NCBI RefSeq assembly: GCF_039543825.1
Contig: NZ_BAABKM010000002.1
Span: 124,001-188,000, forward strand
DNA: 64,000 nt
Direction of reading: 5' to 3'
Source: Nocardioides conyzicola
Lineage (GTDB): Bacteria; Actinomycetota; Actinomycetes; Propionibacteriales; Nocardioidaceae
Part shown: positions 45,653 to 54,562 of the stretch, in pieces
Layout of the letters: each line of letters begins with the position of its first letter
Position numbering within the stretch: the first letter of the stretch is position 1
Position numbers and translations under genes: made by a program
Notes under the pieces: generated by a model
What the model saw: only the letters and a program-made list of their open reading frames with translations
Database searches by the model: none
Told to the model about the DNA's origin: nothing

Positions 45653-46829
45653 GCACGATCAGGGCGTCGCCCTGCCCGCCACCGCCGCAGAGCGCGGCGG
45701 CACCGACACCGCCGCCGCGGCGCTGGAGCTCGAGCGCGAGGTGCAGCACGACGCGGGTCCCGGACATGCCGACCGGGTGGCCCAGAGCGATCGCGCCGCC
45801 GTTGACGTTGACGATCTCCGGGTCCAGGCCCAGCGCGCGGGCGGACTCGATGCCGACCGCGGCGAACGCCTCGTTGAACTCGACCAGGTCGAGGTCGGCG
45901 GGGCTGATCCCCTCCTTGTCGCACGCCTTCTGGGTGGCGTTGGCCGGCTGCAGCTGCAGGCTCGAGTCGGGGCCGGCGACCATGCCGTGCGCTCCGATCT
46001 CGGCCAGCCACTCCAGGCCGAGCTCCTCGGCCTTGGCCTTGCTCATCACCACGACCGCCGCGGCGCCGTCGGAGATCTGCGAGGCGGAGCCGGCGGTGAT
46101 CGTGCCGTCCTTGCTGAAGGCCGGGCGCAGCTTGCCGAGCGACTCGACGGTGGTGTCGCCGCGCACGCCCTCGTCGGCGCTGACCACGACCGGGTCGCCC
46201 TTGCGCTGCGGGATCGAGACCGGGACGACCTCGTCGTCGAAGACCCCGTTCTTCCAGGCCGCTGCGGCCTTCTGGTGCGAGGCGGCCGCGAACTCGTCCT
46301 GCTCCTCGCGGGTCAGCTTCACGCCCTCGGCGTTGATCTGCTCGGTCAGCCCGCCCATCGCCTGCTGGGTGGCCTGGTCGTAGAGAGCGTCGTACGCCAT
46401 CGAGTCGACCAGGGCGACGTCGCCGAACTTGAAGCCCTCCCGCGACTTCGGCAGGAGGTGCGGGGCGTTGGTCATCGACTCCATGCCGCCGGCGACGACG
46501 ATCTCGCACTCACCGGCGCGAATCAGCTGGTCGGCCATCGCGATCGAGTTGAGGCCCGACAGGCAGACCTTGTTGATGGTGATCGAGGGCATCGTCCACG
46601 GCAGCCCACCGGCGATGCCGGCGGCACGGGCGGGGTTCTGGCCCGCCCCGGCGAGGATGACCTGGCCCATGATCAGGTAGTCGACCTGCTCCGGCTGCAC
46701 GCCGGCCTTCTCCAGGGCGCCCCGGATGGCGACGCCACCGAGCTCGGCCGCCGAGAGGCTCTTCAGGCCGCCGAGGAGGCGGCCGATCGGGGTGCGCGCA
46801 CCCGCGACGATGACGGACGGACCGGACAT
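45636..46829 (-). CDS. Acetyl-CoA C-acetyltransferase (thiolase)
   Basis: A 397-residue thiolase. The nucleophile Cys is in [14 protein letters not shown], and the other catalytic residues are in [17 protein letters not shown] (His) and [15 protein letters not shown] (Cys). The size and sequence suit biosynthetic acetoacetyl-CoA formation. It is upstream of meaB on the same strand and divergent from the epimerase. Its presumed promoter shares the box GTGGGTAANGTC with that of ccrA. Confidence 0.93.
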   Translation of the reverse strand: MSGPSVIVAGARTPIGRLLGGLKSLSAAELGGVAIRGALEKAGVQPEQVDYLIMGQVILAGAGQNPARAAGIAGGLPWTMPSITINKVCLSGLNSIAMADQLIRAGECEIVVAGGMESMTNAPHLLPKSREGFKFGDVALVDSMAYDALYDQATQQAMGGLTEQINAEGVKLTREEQDEFAAASHQKAAAAWKNGVFDDEVVPVSIPQRKGDPVVVSADEGVRGDTTVESLGKLRPAFSKDGTITAGSASQISDGAAAVVVMSKAKAEELGLEWLAEIGAHGMVAGPDSSLQLQPANATQKACDKEGISPADLDLVEFNEAFAAVGIESARALGLDPEIVNVNGGAIALGHPVGMSGTRVVLHLALELQRRGGGVGAAALCGGGGQGDALIVRVPKA

Positions 46830-46864
46830 GACAAGCCTCCAGGGTTCGTGGGTGGAACGCTGCC

Positions 46865-46876
46865 GACCTTACCCAC
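46865..46876 (-). promoter_or_regulatory. Promoter box of the thiolase gene
   Basis: On the minus strand GTGGGTAAGGTC contains a TAAGGT -10 about 36 bases from the start codon. The same box, GTGGGTAATGTC, occurs in front of ccrA, which suggests co-regulation. Confidence 0.45.
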
Positions 46877-46943
46877 GGGTCACCGGGGCGGCGAGGGTGG
46901 AAAACGTCACACGTGCTCGCCGCGGGGCCCTCGACGTACGACC

Positions 46944-47408
46944 ATGACGACCATGAGCTCTGCCCACGGTCTCGATGCCGCCGCCCACCTGTTCACCGCG
47001 ATCGACCACGTCGGCATCGCCGTGCCCGACCTCGACGCGGCGATCGCCTTCTACGAGCAGACGTACGGCATGCGGCTGGCCCACCAGGAGGTCAACGAGG
47101 AGCAGGGCGTGCGCGAGGCGATGATGGCCGTCGGCGACTCCGGCTCGTGCATCCAGCTGCTCGCGCCACTCAACGAGCAGTCGACGATCGCCAAGTTCCT
47201 CGACAGCAAGGGACCGGGCATCCAGCAGATGGCCTACCGCGTCACCGACGTCGAGGCGGTGAGCGCGATCCTGCGCGAGCGCGGCCTGCGGCTGCTGTAC
47301 GAAGAGCCGCGGCGAGGCACGTCCGACTCCCGCATCAACTTCATCCACCCCAAGGACGCCGGGGGCGTGCTCGTGGAGCTCGTCGAGCCTGCCGCGGCCG
47401 CCCACTGA
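46944..47408 (+). CDS. mce: Methylmalonyl-CoA epimerase
   Basis: A 154-residue VOC-fold enzyme that interconverts the (R) and (S) forms of methylmalonyl-CoA and, in EMC-pathway bacteria, ethylmalonyl-Co[19 protein letters not shown] (His ligand), CIQLLAPLNE and the Glu ligand in VLVELVEP are typical. The first ATG is used; a second in-frame ATG at 46953 is also possible. It lies 104 bases upstream of ccrA, on the same strand, and divergent from the thiolase. Confidence 0.9.
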   Translation: MTTMSSAHGLDAAAHLFTAIDHVGIAVPDLDAAIAFYEQTYGMRLAHQEVNEEQGVREAMMAVGDSGSCIQLLAPLNEQSTIAKFLDSKGPGIQQMAYRVTDVEAVSAILRERGLRLLYEEPRRGTSDSRINFIHPKDAGGVLVELVEPAAAAH

Positions 47409-47438
47409 CGGCGCCGACGTGAGGCAAGGGTCACAGGG

Positions 47439-47469
47439 GGTGTGCACACCTGTTACCGGTGGGTAATGT
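47439..47469 (+). promoter_or_regulatory. Promoter and possible operator of ccrA
   Basis: GGTGTGCACACC (47439-47450) is a perfect 12-bp palindrome, TTACC-GGTG-GGTAA (47453-47466) a second, and TAATGT (47464-47469) a good -10. The first palindrome lies over the -35 position, a suitable place for a repressor. The ribosome binding site AGGAG follows at about 47503. Confidence 0.5.
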
Positions 47470-47512
47470 CCCGCCCAACCCAGACCGACACCTGAGCTAC
47501 CCAGGAGCCGAC

Positions 47513-48850
47513 GTGCAGCACATCCTCGACGCGATCATGGCGGGCGACGCGACCGCCGCTGACTTCGCCGCTCTCGAGCTTCCCGAGTCCTACCGCGCCG
47601 TGACGGTGCACAAGGACGAGGCCGAGATGTTCGACGGCCTCGACGCCAAGGACAAGGACCCCCGCAAGTCCCTGCACGTCGAGGACGTGGCGCTGCCCGA
47701 GCTCGGCCCGGGCGAGGCGTACGTCGCGGTGATGGCCTCGGCGATCAACTACAACACCGTGTGGACCTCGATCTTCGAGCCGGTCTCGACGTTCGGCTTC
47801 CTCGAGCGCTACGGGCGGCTCTCGCCGCTCGGCAAGCGGCACGACCTGCCCTACCACGTGGTCGGCTCCGACCTGTCCGGCGTCGTGCTCGCGACCGGCG
47901 CCGGCGTCACCAAGTGGGCGCCCGGCACCGAGGTCGTCGCGCACTGCCTCTCGGTCGAGCTGGAGTCGCCCGACGGGCACAACGACACGATGCTCGACCC
48001 CGAGCAGCGGATCTGGGGCTTCGAGACCAACTTCGGCGGCCTGGCCCACATCGCGCTGGTCAAGGCCAACCAGCTGATGCCCAAGCCCGCCCACCTCACC
48101 TGGGAGGAGGCCGCCTCCCCCGGGCTGGTCAACTGCACGGCGTACCGCCAGCTGGTCTCCAAGAACGGCGGCGACATGAAGCAGGGCGACAACGTCCTGA
48201 TCTGGGGTGCCTCGGGCGGCCTGGGCGGCTTCGCGACGCAGTACGCCCTCAACGGCGGCGCCAACCCGGTCTGCGTGGTCTCCAACGAGGAGAAGGCCCA
48301 GATCGCCCGCTCCATGGGCGCCGAGATGATCATCAACCGCTCCGAGGCCGGGCTGAAGTTCTGGAAGGACGAGCACACCCAGGACCCCAAGGAGTGGCGC
48401 CGGTTCGGCGGGATGATCCGCGACCTCACCGGCGGCGAGGACATCGACATCGTCTTCGAGCACCCCGGCCGCGAGACCTTCGGCGCCAGCGTCTACGTGA
48501 CCCGCAAGGGCGGCACGATCACCACCTGCGCGTCCACGAGCGGCTACATGCACGAGTACGACAACCGCTACCTGTGGATGAACCTCAAGAAGATCATCTC
48601 CTCGCACTTCGCCAACTACCGCGAGTCCTGGGAGGCCAACCGCCTCATCGCCAAGGGCAAGATCCACCCGACGCTCTCGCGGACCTACTCCCTCGACGAG
48701 GTCGGCCAGGCCGCCCTCGACGTGCACCACAACAAGCACCAGGGCAAGGTCGGCGTGCTCTGCCTCGCCCCCGAGGAGGGCCTCGGCGTCCGCGACCACG
48801 AGATGCGCGCCGAGCACCTGACGGCGATCAACCGCTTCCGGGGGGTCTGA
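47513..48850 (+). CDS. ccrA: Crotonyl-CoA carboxylase/reductase
   Basis: A 445-residue medium-chain reductase that reduces and carboxylates crotonyl-CoA to ethylmalonyl-CoA with CO2. The GTG at 47513, five bases after GGAG, gives the typical 447-residue length. The nucleotide site is WGASGGLGGFATQYAL. Residues known to hold CO2 in Kitasatospora Ccr (Asn in AINYNTVW, Phe-Glu in GFETNFGG, His in SSHFANYRESWEANRL) are all visible. It starts the ethylmalonyl-CoA route of acetate assimilation or supplies ethylmalonyl-CoA to polyketides. A factor-independent terminator follows. Confidence 0.96.
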   Translation: MQHILDAIMAGDATAADFAALELPESYRAVTVHKDEAEMFDGLDAKDKDPRKSLHVEDVALPELGPGEAYVAVMASAINYNTVWTSIFEPVSTFGFLERYGRLSPLGKRHDLPYHVVGSDLSGVVLATGAGVTKWAPGTEVVAHCLSVELESPDGHNDTMLDPEQRIWGFETNFGGLAHIALVKANQLMPKPAHLTWEEAASPGLVNCTAYRQLVSKNGGDMKQGDNVLIWGASGGLGGFATQYALNGGANPVCVVSNEEKAQIARSMGAEMIINRSEAGLKFWKDEHTQDPKEWRRFGGMIRDLTGGEDIDIVFEHPGRETFGASVYVTRKGGTITTCASTSGYMHEYDNRYLWMNLKKIISSHFANYRESWEANRLIAKGKIHPTLSRTYSLDEVGQAALDVHHNKHQGKVGVLCLAPEEGLGVRDHEMRAEHLTAINRFRGV

Positions 48851-48870
48851 CCTCGGCCGAACGGCCATAT

Positions 48871-48915
48871 CCCACCCCGGTCCGAGAAAATGTCTCGGGC
48901 CGGGGTGGGTTGTTT
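48871..48915 (+). terminator. Intrinsic terminator of ccrA
   Basis: Arms 48871-48887 and 48893-48909 pair over 17 bases with one G:T wobble and a five-base loop, followed by TTGTTT. It is the clearest classical terminator in the window. Confidence 0.85.
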
Positions 48916-48996
48916 CCCATCGATCCGCAACACTGGGTCGCAAGGTGGGGGCCCGCACACCCCCAGCACGCACCGACAGCAAGGAGCAGCGCCGCG

Positions 48997-50202
48997 ATGA
49001 GCGACCAGGGACTGTCCATCTTCGACGACAACGAGCCGGAAGAGGACGAGACCCACGCCGCCAACGACGCCACTCAGGTGATGCCCGCCGTGCCGCCGCG
49101 CCCGGCCGAGGCGGCACCGAGCGCACCGCCCGCACCCCCCGCCCCCGCACCCGCGGCGGCCCCCGCACCCGTGATCCCGCCCCGCGCGGCCCCCGCCGCC
49201 CAGGCGGCTGCTCCGGGCTCCCTCCCGGTCGTCCGTCGCGGCGGCTACGACCGCGACGCCGTGGACGCGAAGATCCGCCAGCTCGCCAGCGAGAAGTCCG
49301 GCCTGAGCAAGAGCCTGACCGAGTCCGAGAGCCGGGCGCTCGAGCTCGAGAAGCAGGTCGCCGCCCTGCAGGCCGACCTGGCCGAGCACCAGACCCCGTC
49401 GTACGCCGGGCTCGGTGGTCGCGCCTCCGCGATGCTGCGACTCGCCGAGGAGGAGGCGGGCGAGGTCCGCGAGACCGCCACCCGCGACGCCGCCGAGATC
49501 CGCGCCCAGGCGACCCGGGACGCCAAGGCGATCCGGGCCGACGCCTCCCGCGAGGCCGAGGACATGCGGCTGGTCCAGCTCAAGGAGCTCGACGAGAACC
49601 GCAGCCGCCTGATGGCCGACGCCGAGCAGGAGCGCTCGCTGGCCCGCAGCGAGGCGGCCGACCTGGTCGCCGCCGCCAAGCGCGAGGCCGACCAGCTCCG
49701 GCTCGCCGGCGAGCAGGAGACCAACGAGCTCCGCACCACCGCGAAGCGCGAGGCCGAGCAGCTCCGGGCCAGCGCCGACCGCGAGGTCCAGGAGGCGCGG
49801 CGCACCCTGGCCGTCGAGAAGGAGCGGCTCGCCCGCGAGGCGACCGACCACCACGCCAGCGCGACCGCCGAGACCCAGCGCCTCGTCCAGGAGGCCGAGG
49901 AGCGCGCCGCCGCCGCCGAGGACCGCGCCCGCGCCGCCACGGCCCAGGCGACCGAGCACCGGGGCCAGGCCGCGACCGAGGCCGAGGCCCTGCTGAGCCG
50001 GGCGCGCCGCGAGGCCGAGCAGGTCGTCACCAGCGCCCGCACCCAGGCCGAGTCGATCCACGCCTCGGGCGCCGCGGAGGCCGAGCGCGAGCTCGCCGCG
50101 ATCCGCGCCGAGGTCGACCGGATGGCCAAGCGCCGCGACGCGATCACGGCCCAGCTGGCGTCGCTGCGCGACGTCGTCGCCGGTTTCGGCGAGGACGAGT
50201 AG
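48997..50202 (+). CDS. Coiled-coil cytoskeleton-like protein (DivIVA/Scy type)
   Basis: A 401-residue protein. An acidic N-terminus (DNEPEEDETHAAND) and a Pro/Ala-rich linker (about 30-75) lead to a short DivIVA-like motif (RRGGYDRDAVDAKIRQLASE) and then an uninterrupted Ala/Arg/Glu coiled coil to the end. Actinobacterial relatives (DivIVA, Scy, FilP) organise polar growth and cell wall synthesis; which one this is cannot be told from sequence alone. The ATG follows AAGGAG. The stop overlaps the AI-2E gene's GTG by one base (TAGTG). Confidence 0.82.
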   Translation: MSDQGLSIFDDNEPEEDETHAANDATQVMPAVPPRPAEAAPSAPPAPPAPAPAAAPAPVIPPRAAPAAQAAAPGSLPVVRRGGYDRDAVDAKIRQLASEKSGLSKSLTESESRALELEKQVAALQADLAEHQTPSYAGLGGRASAMLRLAEEEAGEVRETATRDAAEIRAQATRDAKAIRADASREAEDMRLVQLKELDENRSRLMADAEQERSLARSEAADLVAAAKREADQLRLAGEQETNELRTTAKREAEQLRASADREVQEARRTLAVEKERLAREATDHHASATAETQRLVQEAEERAAAAEDRARAATAQATEHRGQAATEAEALLSRARREAEQVVTSARTQAESIHASGAAEAERELAAIRAEVDRMAKRRDAITAQLASLRDVVAGFGEDE

Positions 50203-51344
50203 TGGCCGACGCCCCGGAGTCCGCAGCACCCGAGACGAAGCAGGACACCGAGCAGGACCAGGGCTCCGAGGGCATCCACGAGGACGACGACTACCTCGGC
50301 GAGCCCGGGCCGCCGCTCGACCACCATGCGCCCTTCTTCGTCGGATTCGTCGGCGGACTGGGCGTCCTGGTCGCGTTCTGGTTCGCGACCCAGATCCAGG
50401 CCATCGGGTCCACCCTGATGCTGATCGTGGTGTCGCTCTTCCTGGCGGCGGGCCTCGATCCCGCGGTCCGCTTCTTCGAGCGGCGCGGCATGCGCCGGTC
50501 GTACGCCGTGCTCACGGTGATCGTCGTCGTGCTCGCGGCACTGGCGCTCTTCCTGGTCGCGATCGTGCCCGTGATCGCCGACCAGGTCCGCTCCCTCACC
50601 GACAACGTCCCGACCTGGCTCGACCAGCTGCAGCGCAACCGGCAGGTCCAACGGCTCGACGACGAGTACGACATCATCGCGAAGATCCAGGACTACGTCA
50701 CCGCCGGCGACTTCGCCGGAGCACTCTTCGGTGGCGCGGTCGGCGTCGGGCTCGCCGTCCTCGGAGCGCTCTTCAACGGCTTCATCGTCGTCGTGCTGAC
50801 GCTCTACTTCCTCGCCTCGCTGCGGACCACGACGTCCGCGCTCTACCGCCTGGCGCCGGCCTCACGCCGCGACCGGGTCTCCCGGCTCGGCGACCGCATC
50901 GTCCGCAGCGTCGGCGGCTACGTCTCCGGCGCGTTCATCGTCGCGATGTGCGCCGGCGTCTCGTCGCTGATCTTCCTCTTCGTCGTCGGCCTCGGGCAGT
51001 ACGCCGTCGCGCTGGCCTTCGTGGTCGCGCTGCTCGACGTGATCCCGATGATCGGCGCCACGATCGGCGCCGTCATCGTCACCGCGATCGCGTTCGCCGA
51101 GGACTGGAAGATCGGGATCGCCTGCGCGATCTTCTACATCGTCTACCAGCAGGTCGAGAACTACGTGATCTACCCCCGCGTGATGTCGAAGTCCGTCGAC
51201 GTCCCCGGCGCGGTCACCGTGATCGCCGCCCTGACCGGTGCCGCGCTCTTCGGCGTCGTCGGCGCCCTGCTCGCGATCCCCACCGCCGCCTCGATCCTGA
51301 TGCTGACCCGCGAGGTCTGGGTCAGACGCCAGGACACGCGTTAG
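50202..51344 (+). CDS. AI-2E family transporter
   Basis: A 380-residue integral membrane protein of the PerM/TqsA family. An acidic cytosolic N-terminus (about 1-45) precedes about eight helices; motifs such as LTLYFLASLRTT, ALLDVIPMIGATIGAVIVTA and QQVENYVIYPRVMSKSV are typical. Members export various molecules or ions; autoinducer-2 export is shown only for a few. It is translationally coupled to the coiled-coil gene, which suggests that the two act together. Confidence 0.88.
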   Translation: MADAPESAAPETKQDTEQDQGSEGIHEDDDYLGEPGPPLDHHAPFFVGFVGGLGVLVAFWFATQIQAIGSTLMLIVVSLFLAAGLDPAVRFFERRGMRRSYAVLTVIVVVLAALALFLVAIVPVIADQVRSLTDNVPTWLDQLQRNRQVQRLDDEYDIIAKIQDYVTAGDFAGALFGGAVGVGLAVLGALFNGFIVVVLTLYFLASLRTTTSALYRLAPASRRDRVSRLGDRIVRSVGGYVSGAFIVAMCAGVSSLIFLFVVGLGQYAVALAFVVALLDVIPMIGATIGAVIVTAIAFAEDWKIGIACAIFYIVYQQVENYVIYPRVMSKSVDVPGAVTVIAALTGAALFGVVGALLAIPTAASILMLTREVWVRRQDTR

Positions 51345-51350
51345 CCACGC

Positions 51351-52448
51351 TCAGCCGAGCATGCCGATGTAGGTGCGCAGGATGCTGCGCAGCGCCGGCG
51401 CGTGCCACGCGGCCCTCAGCTCCGGCGTGAGGACCGCGTCGCTGCCGTCGTCGGCGTACACGAGGTCGCACGGCACGTCGACCGTCCACCCCTGCGAGAC
51501 CGGCTCGGTGCCCGCCGGGTCGTCGAACGTCCCCGTCAGCACCACCAGCTCGCCGTGGTCGGCACACCCACCGGACACCCCGACGTCCTCGCTCGCGGTG
51601 AGTGCCCGACGCCAGTCGGCGTAGGCGCCCGCGCCGAGGTCGGCGGCGTAGACGAGGTCGAGCGGACCGCCCCGGTCCGGCGCGGCGTACGCACAGAGGT
51701 CGAAGGTACGGACCTCCCCCACGCCCTCCACGAGCGTCCCGCGCGGGTCCGGGCCACCGGACGGCACCGTCGGTGGGCACAGGTCCTGCCGTGCCACCGA
51801 CGACAGGATCCGCTCGCGCAGCGCCGCGTCGACGGCACCGACGGTGACCGTGGTCCCGGCCGCCTCGACGGTCTCCTGGGTGTAGCCGTTGCCCACGTCG
51901 GCGGTCCCGGGCGGCAGGTCGGCGCCGAGCCAGACGTACGGCGCCTGCGGGTCGAGCGACCGGACACCGCCCATGCAGGCGTCCGACAGCATGATCGGGC
52001 GCCCGACGTACGGCGCGGTCGACACCGGGTTGACCAGGTTCTTCCCGCGCGTGGTGCGCATCGCGCCGGGGCCGCCGCAGAGGTACGTCGTGAGGTCGCC
52101 CCTCATGACGGTCGTCGGCGCCGTCCCCCAGCCCCAGTCGGCCGGGACCTGGACGGAGACGTCGTGCCAGTACTCGACGCGCCACCCGGCCGGCACCACC
52201 GGGGCCGACGACGGCGGACCGGCCACCGGCGGCTCCTCCGAGCCCGGCGCATCGCCTCGGTCGACGACCACGGCCGTGGCCGCGACCGCGGCGACGGCCG
52301 CGGCGGCTCCGGCTGCGACCCAGCGGCCGCGGTGCCGGCGTGCGGCCGCACGGGCGCGGGCGGCCACCGGCACGCTCGTGTCCACCTCGGCCGCGTGGGC
52401 GTCGAGACTCGCCCGCACCCGGCCCTCCAGCTCGTCGTCCTCAGTCAT
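51351..52448 (-). CDS. Membrane-anchored partner of the sigma factor, probable anti-sigma or sensor
   Basis: A 365-residue protein. A short cytosolic N-terminus of about 50 residues ([21 protein letters not shown]) and a single helix (VAAGAAAAVAAVAATAVVV) precede a large extracytoplasmic domain of about 285 residues, with several Cys in possible disulfide pairs (LCGGPG, ACMGG, DLCPP, DLCAY, SGGCADHG, VPCDL). It overlaps the SigE-family gene by 8 bases. Position and design suggest that it senses an envelope signal and restrains the sigma factor. It lacks the zinc anti-sigma HxxxCxxC motif, so the call is tentative. Confidence 0.75.
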   Translation of the reverse strand: MTEDDELEGRVRASLDAHAAEVDTSVPVAARARAAARRHRGRWVAAGAAAAVAAVAATAVVVDRGDAPGSEEPPVAGPPSSAPVVPAGWRVEYWHDVSVQVPADWGWGTAPTTVMRGDLTTYLCGGPGAMRTTRGKNLVNPVSTAPYVGRPIMLSDACMGGVRSLDPQAPYVWLGADLPPGTADVGNGYTQETVEAAGTTVTVGAVDAALRERILSSVARQDLCPPTVPSGGPDPRGTLVEGVGEVRTFDLCAYAAPDRGGPLDLVYAADLGAGAYADWRRALTASEDVGVSGGCADHGELVVLTGTFDDPAGTEPVSQGWTVDVPCDLVYADDGSDAVLTPELRAAWHAPALRSILRTYIGMLG

Positions 52449-52971
52449 CGCCGTCCTCCTGCAGCTCGGCCCGCATCGCCGCGAGCGCCCGGTGGACGTG
52501 GGAGCGCACGGTCGCCTGGGTGACGCCGAGGATCGCGGCGATCTCGGCGTACTCGAGGTCCTCGTAGTAGCGCAGCACCACCGCGGCCCGCTGCTGCGGC
52601 GGCAAGGTGCCGCAGACCCGCCAGACCGCGTCGCCGGTGGCGACCCGGTCGGCCACGTCGGAGACCGACGTGTCGCGCACCTCCGCGACCGACAGCTCGC
52701 GCCGGCCACCCCGGCGCCAGGCCGAGATGTGCGCGTTGACGACCATCCGGCGCACGTAGGCGTCGGGATCGGTCGTCCGCCGGACCCGCGACCACCGCTC
52801 GCACGCGCGGGTGAGCGCCGCCTGCACGGCGTCCTCGGCGGCGTGCTGCGAGCCGGTGACCAGGTAGGCGAACCGGAGCAGCGCGGCCACCCGGGTCTCG
52901 ACCCAGTCGTCGAAGGAGAGGTCGCCCACGGCGACATGCTCCTCCGCCACGCCCACGTCCATGCCAGACAC
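52441..52971 (-). CDS. SigE-family ECF RNA polymerase sigma factor
   Basis: A 176-residue sigma-70 family protein. Region 2 (about 25-90; LRFAYLVTGSQHAAEDAVQAALTRA-like, YVRRMVVNAHISAWRR) and region 4 (about 120-170; LPPQQRAAVVLRYYEDLEYAEIAAILG then TVRSHVHRALA) are complete. This group is abundant in actinobacteria and often paired with a membrane protein in the same operon, as here. The GTG at 52971 or the ATG at 52962 may be the start. No target promoter consensus is evident. Confidence 0.93.
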   Translation of the reverse strand: MSGMDVGVAEEHVAVGDLSFDDWVETRVAALLRFAYLVTGSQHAAEDAVQAALTRACERWSRVRRTTDPDAYVRRMVVNAHISAWRRGGRRELSVAEVRDTSVSDVADRVATGDAVWRVCGTLPPQQRAAVVLRYYEDLEYAEIAAILGVTQATVRSHVHRALAAMRAELQEDGDD

Positions 52972-53004
52972 ACGCCTGGGACGGCCCGGTTGTTGCAGTG
53001 GTTC

Positions 53005-53976
53005 CTAGGGCAGCTCGACGGGTGTCTCGGCCGTCCTCGCCTCGCCGAGCTTCACGCAGACGACACCGGCGAGGATCAGCAGGCCGCCGACCAGCTGGAT
53101 CGCGCGCGGGAGCTCGTCGAGGAGCACCCAGGCGAACAGCACGCCGGCGACCACCTCGAGGAGCGCGACGAAGGACGCCAGGCGCGAGCCCAGCCGGCGG
53201 CCGGCGGCGATGCCGCTGGTGTAGGCGACGGCCGCGGTGACGACTCCGAGGACGACCAGGGGCACCCACCAGGCGACCGTCGTCCCTGCGTAGGTCACGG
53301 CGTCGTCGCTGGCCCGCATCGGCAGCAACCGGACGAGGCCGAGCACGCCGAGGACCAACGCACCCACGACGAGCCCGGCGGCGGCCAGCACGAGCGGGGG
53401 CAGCCCGTTGTCCTCGTCGGCGGAGATGACGAAGTACGTCGCGGCGCCGACCATCGCCGCCAGCGCCCACAGCACGCCGGGCACACTCAGCTCGGCTCCC
53501 GAGACCAGGTCCAGCACGAGCACCAGCCCCAGCGCCGCCAGCCCGGCACCGGCGATCGTCACGGGGCTGGGCCGCTGACCGTGACGGAGCCAGAGCCAGA
53601 CGACGACCGCGGCCGGGGCGGTGTACTCGATCAGCAGCGCCGGACCGACCTGCATGTGGGAGACGGCGGAGAAGTAGCAGAACTGGGCGCCGGCGACGGC
53701 GAGCGCGCCGTACACGAGGACCAGGACCGCGTTGCGGCGCAGCAGGCTCCACCGGCCGCGCAGGGAGACCCACCCGAACGGGGTCACGACCAGCGCAGCC
53801 AGGCCGACCCGGATGAGCACGATCGCGCCGGCGCTCCAGCCCGCGTCGAGCAGCTCACGGGCCAGCGCGCCGGACGCGCCGAAGGTGGTCGCCGACAGGA
53901 CGGCGAACGCGAGCCCGCTCACCAGCCGCGAGCCACTCGCGACCGGAGTCACCTCGTCATGTGCCATCGTCGTCAT
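53005..53976 (-). CDS. EamA-family (DMT) exporter, second copy
   Basis: A 323-residue membrane protein with ten predicted helices in two repeats (LSATTFGASGALARELLDAG and LAAMVGAATYFVISADE). It is divergent from the CGNR regulator with 39 bases between the starts. A TAGTGT eight bases before its ATG could be a -10 for a leaderless transcript. It is not a close copy of the exporter at 35925, sharing only family features. The exported substrate is unknown. Confidence 0.87.
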   Translation of the reverse strand: MTTMAHDEVTPVASGSRLVSGLAFAVLSATTFGASGALARELLDAGWSAGAIVLIRVGLAALVVTPFGWVSLRGRWSLLRRNAVLVLVYGALAVAGAQFCYFSAVSHMQVGPALLIEYTAPAAVVVWLWLRHGQRPSPVTIAGAGLAALGLVLVLDLVSGAELSVPGVLWALAAMVGAATYFVISADEDNGLPPLVLAAAGLVVGALVLGVLGLVRLLPMRASDDAVTYAGTTVAWWVPLVVLGVVTAAVAYTSGIAAGRRLGSRLASFVALLEVVAGVLFAWVLLDELPRAIQLVGGLLILAGVVCVKLGEARTAETPVELP

Positions 53977-54035
53977 GACTCATGACACTAGGCGGCGGGC
54001 GTGTAACCTGTCAACGTGGTATTCGCTCATGACAC
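53972..54035. promoter_or_regulatory. EamA-CGNR divergent control region
   Basis: GTCATGACTCATGAC (53972-53986) is a perfect 15-bp palindrome over the EamA start. Its half site TCATGACAC (53980-53988) recurs at 54027-54035 inside the first codons of the CGNR gene, 47 bases away. TAACCT (54004-54009) six bases before the GTG of the CGNR gene is its likely -10. The regulator probably binds here. Confidence 0.55.
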
Positions 54036-54552
54036 CGAGGTGTCGCTCCAGGCTGCCGCCCTCCTCGCCAACTCCGGCCTGGAGCCGGACACGATGAGCA
54101 CGGTCGCCGAGCTGGACGCGTTCTACGCCGAGTTCGGCTACACCGGCCGCCGCGACGGCGACCGCGCCGAGCTGGACCGGGTCCGGGCCGTCCGGCCGGC
54201 GCTCTACGAGCTGCTCACCGCCGACCGCGACGCCGCGGTCGAGCTGGTCAACGCGATGCTCGCCGAGGCCGCCGCCGTCCCCCGCTTGGTGCGCCACGAC
54301 GTGTGGGACTGGCACCTGCACGCCGTCGAGCCGGAGCGCGACCTCCCCGTCCGGATCGTCGTGGAGACCGCGATGGCGATGATCGACGTGATCCGGTCCG
54401 ACGAGATGTCCCGACTCGGCGTCTGCGCGGACGAGACCTGCCGCGGGGTCGTCCTCGACCTGTCCCGCAACCGCTCCCGGCGCTTCTGCTCGACGGCCTG
54501 CGGCAACCGCAACGCCGTCGCGGCCTACCGGGCCCGGCAGGCCAAGGACTGA
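54016..54552 (+). CDS. CGNR zinc-finger transcriptional regulator
   Basis: A 178-residue protein with an ABATE-type N-terminal domain (about 1-120) and a C-terminal treble-clef-like zinc finger: GVCADETCRGVV, then RRFCSTACGNRNAVAAYRAR, which contains the CGNR sequence that names the family. Relatives regulate stress or metabolite exporters. It is probably the regulator of the divergent EamA exporter. The GTG is six bases after a -10 box. Confidence 0.92.
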   Translation: MVFAHDTEVSLQAAALLANSGLEPDTMSTVAELDAFYAEFGYTGRRDGDRAELDRVRAVRPALYELLTADRDAAVELVNAMLAEAAAVPRLVRHDVWDWHLHAVEPERDLPVRIVVETAMAMIDVIRSDEMSRLGVCADETCRGVVLDLSRNRSRRFCSTACGNRNAVAAYRARQAKD

Positions 54553-54562
54553 CCGACCGGGC

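Noticed and set aside
49080..49215. Pro/Ala-rich repetitive DNA as a possible repeat array
   Set aside because: It encodes a low-complexity linker in the coiled-coil protein. There is no fixed period or spacer, so it is neither CRISPR nor satellite.
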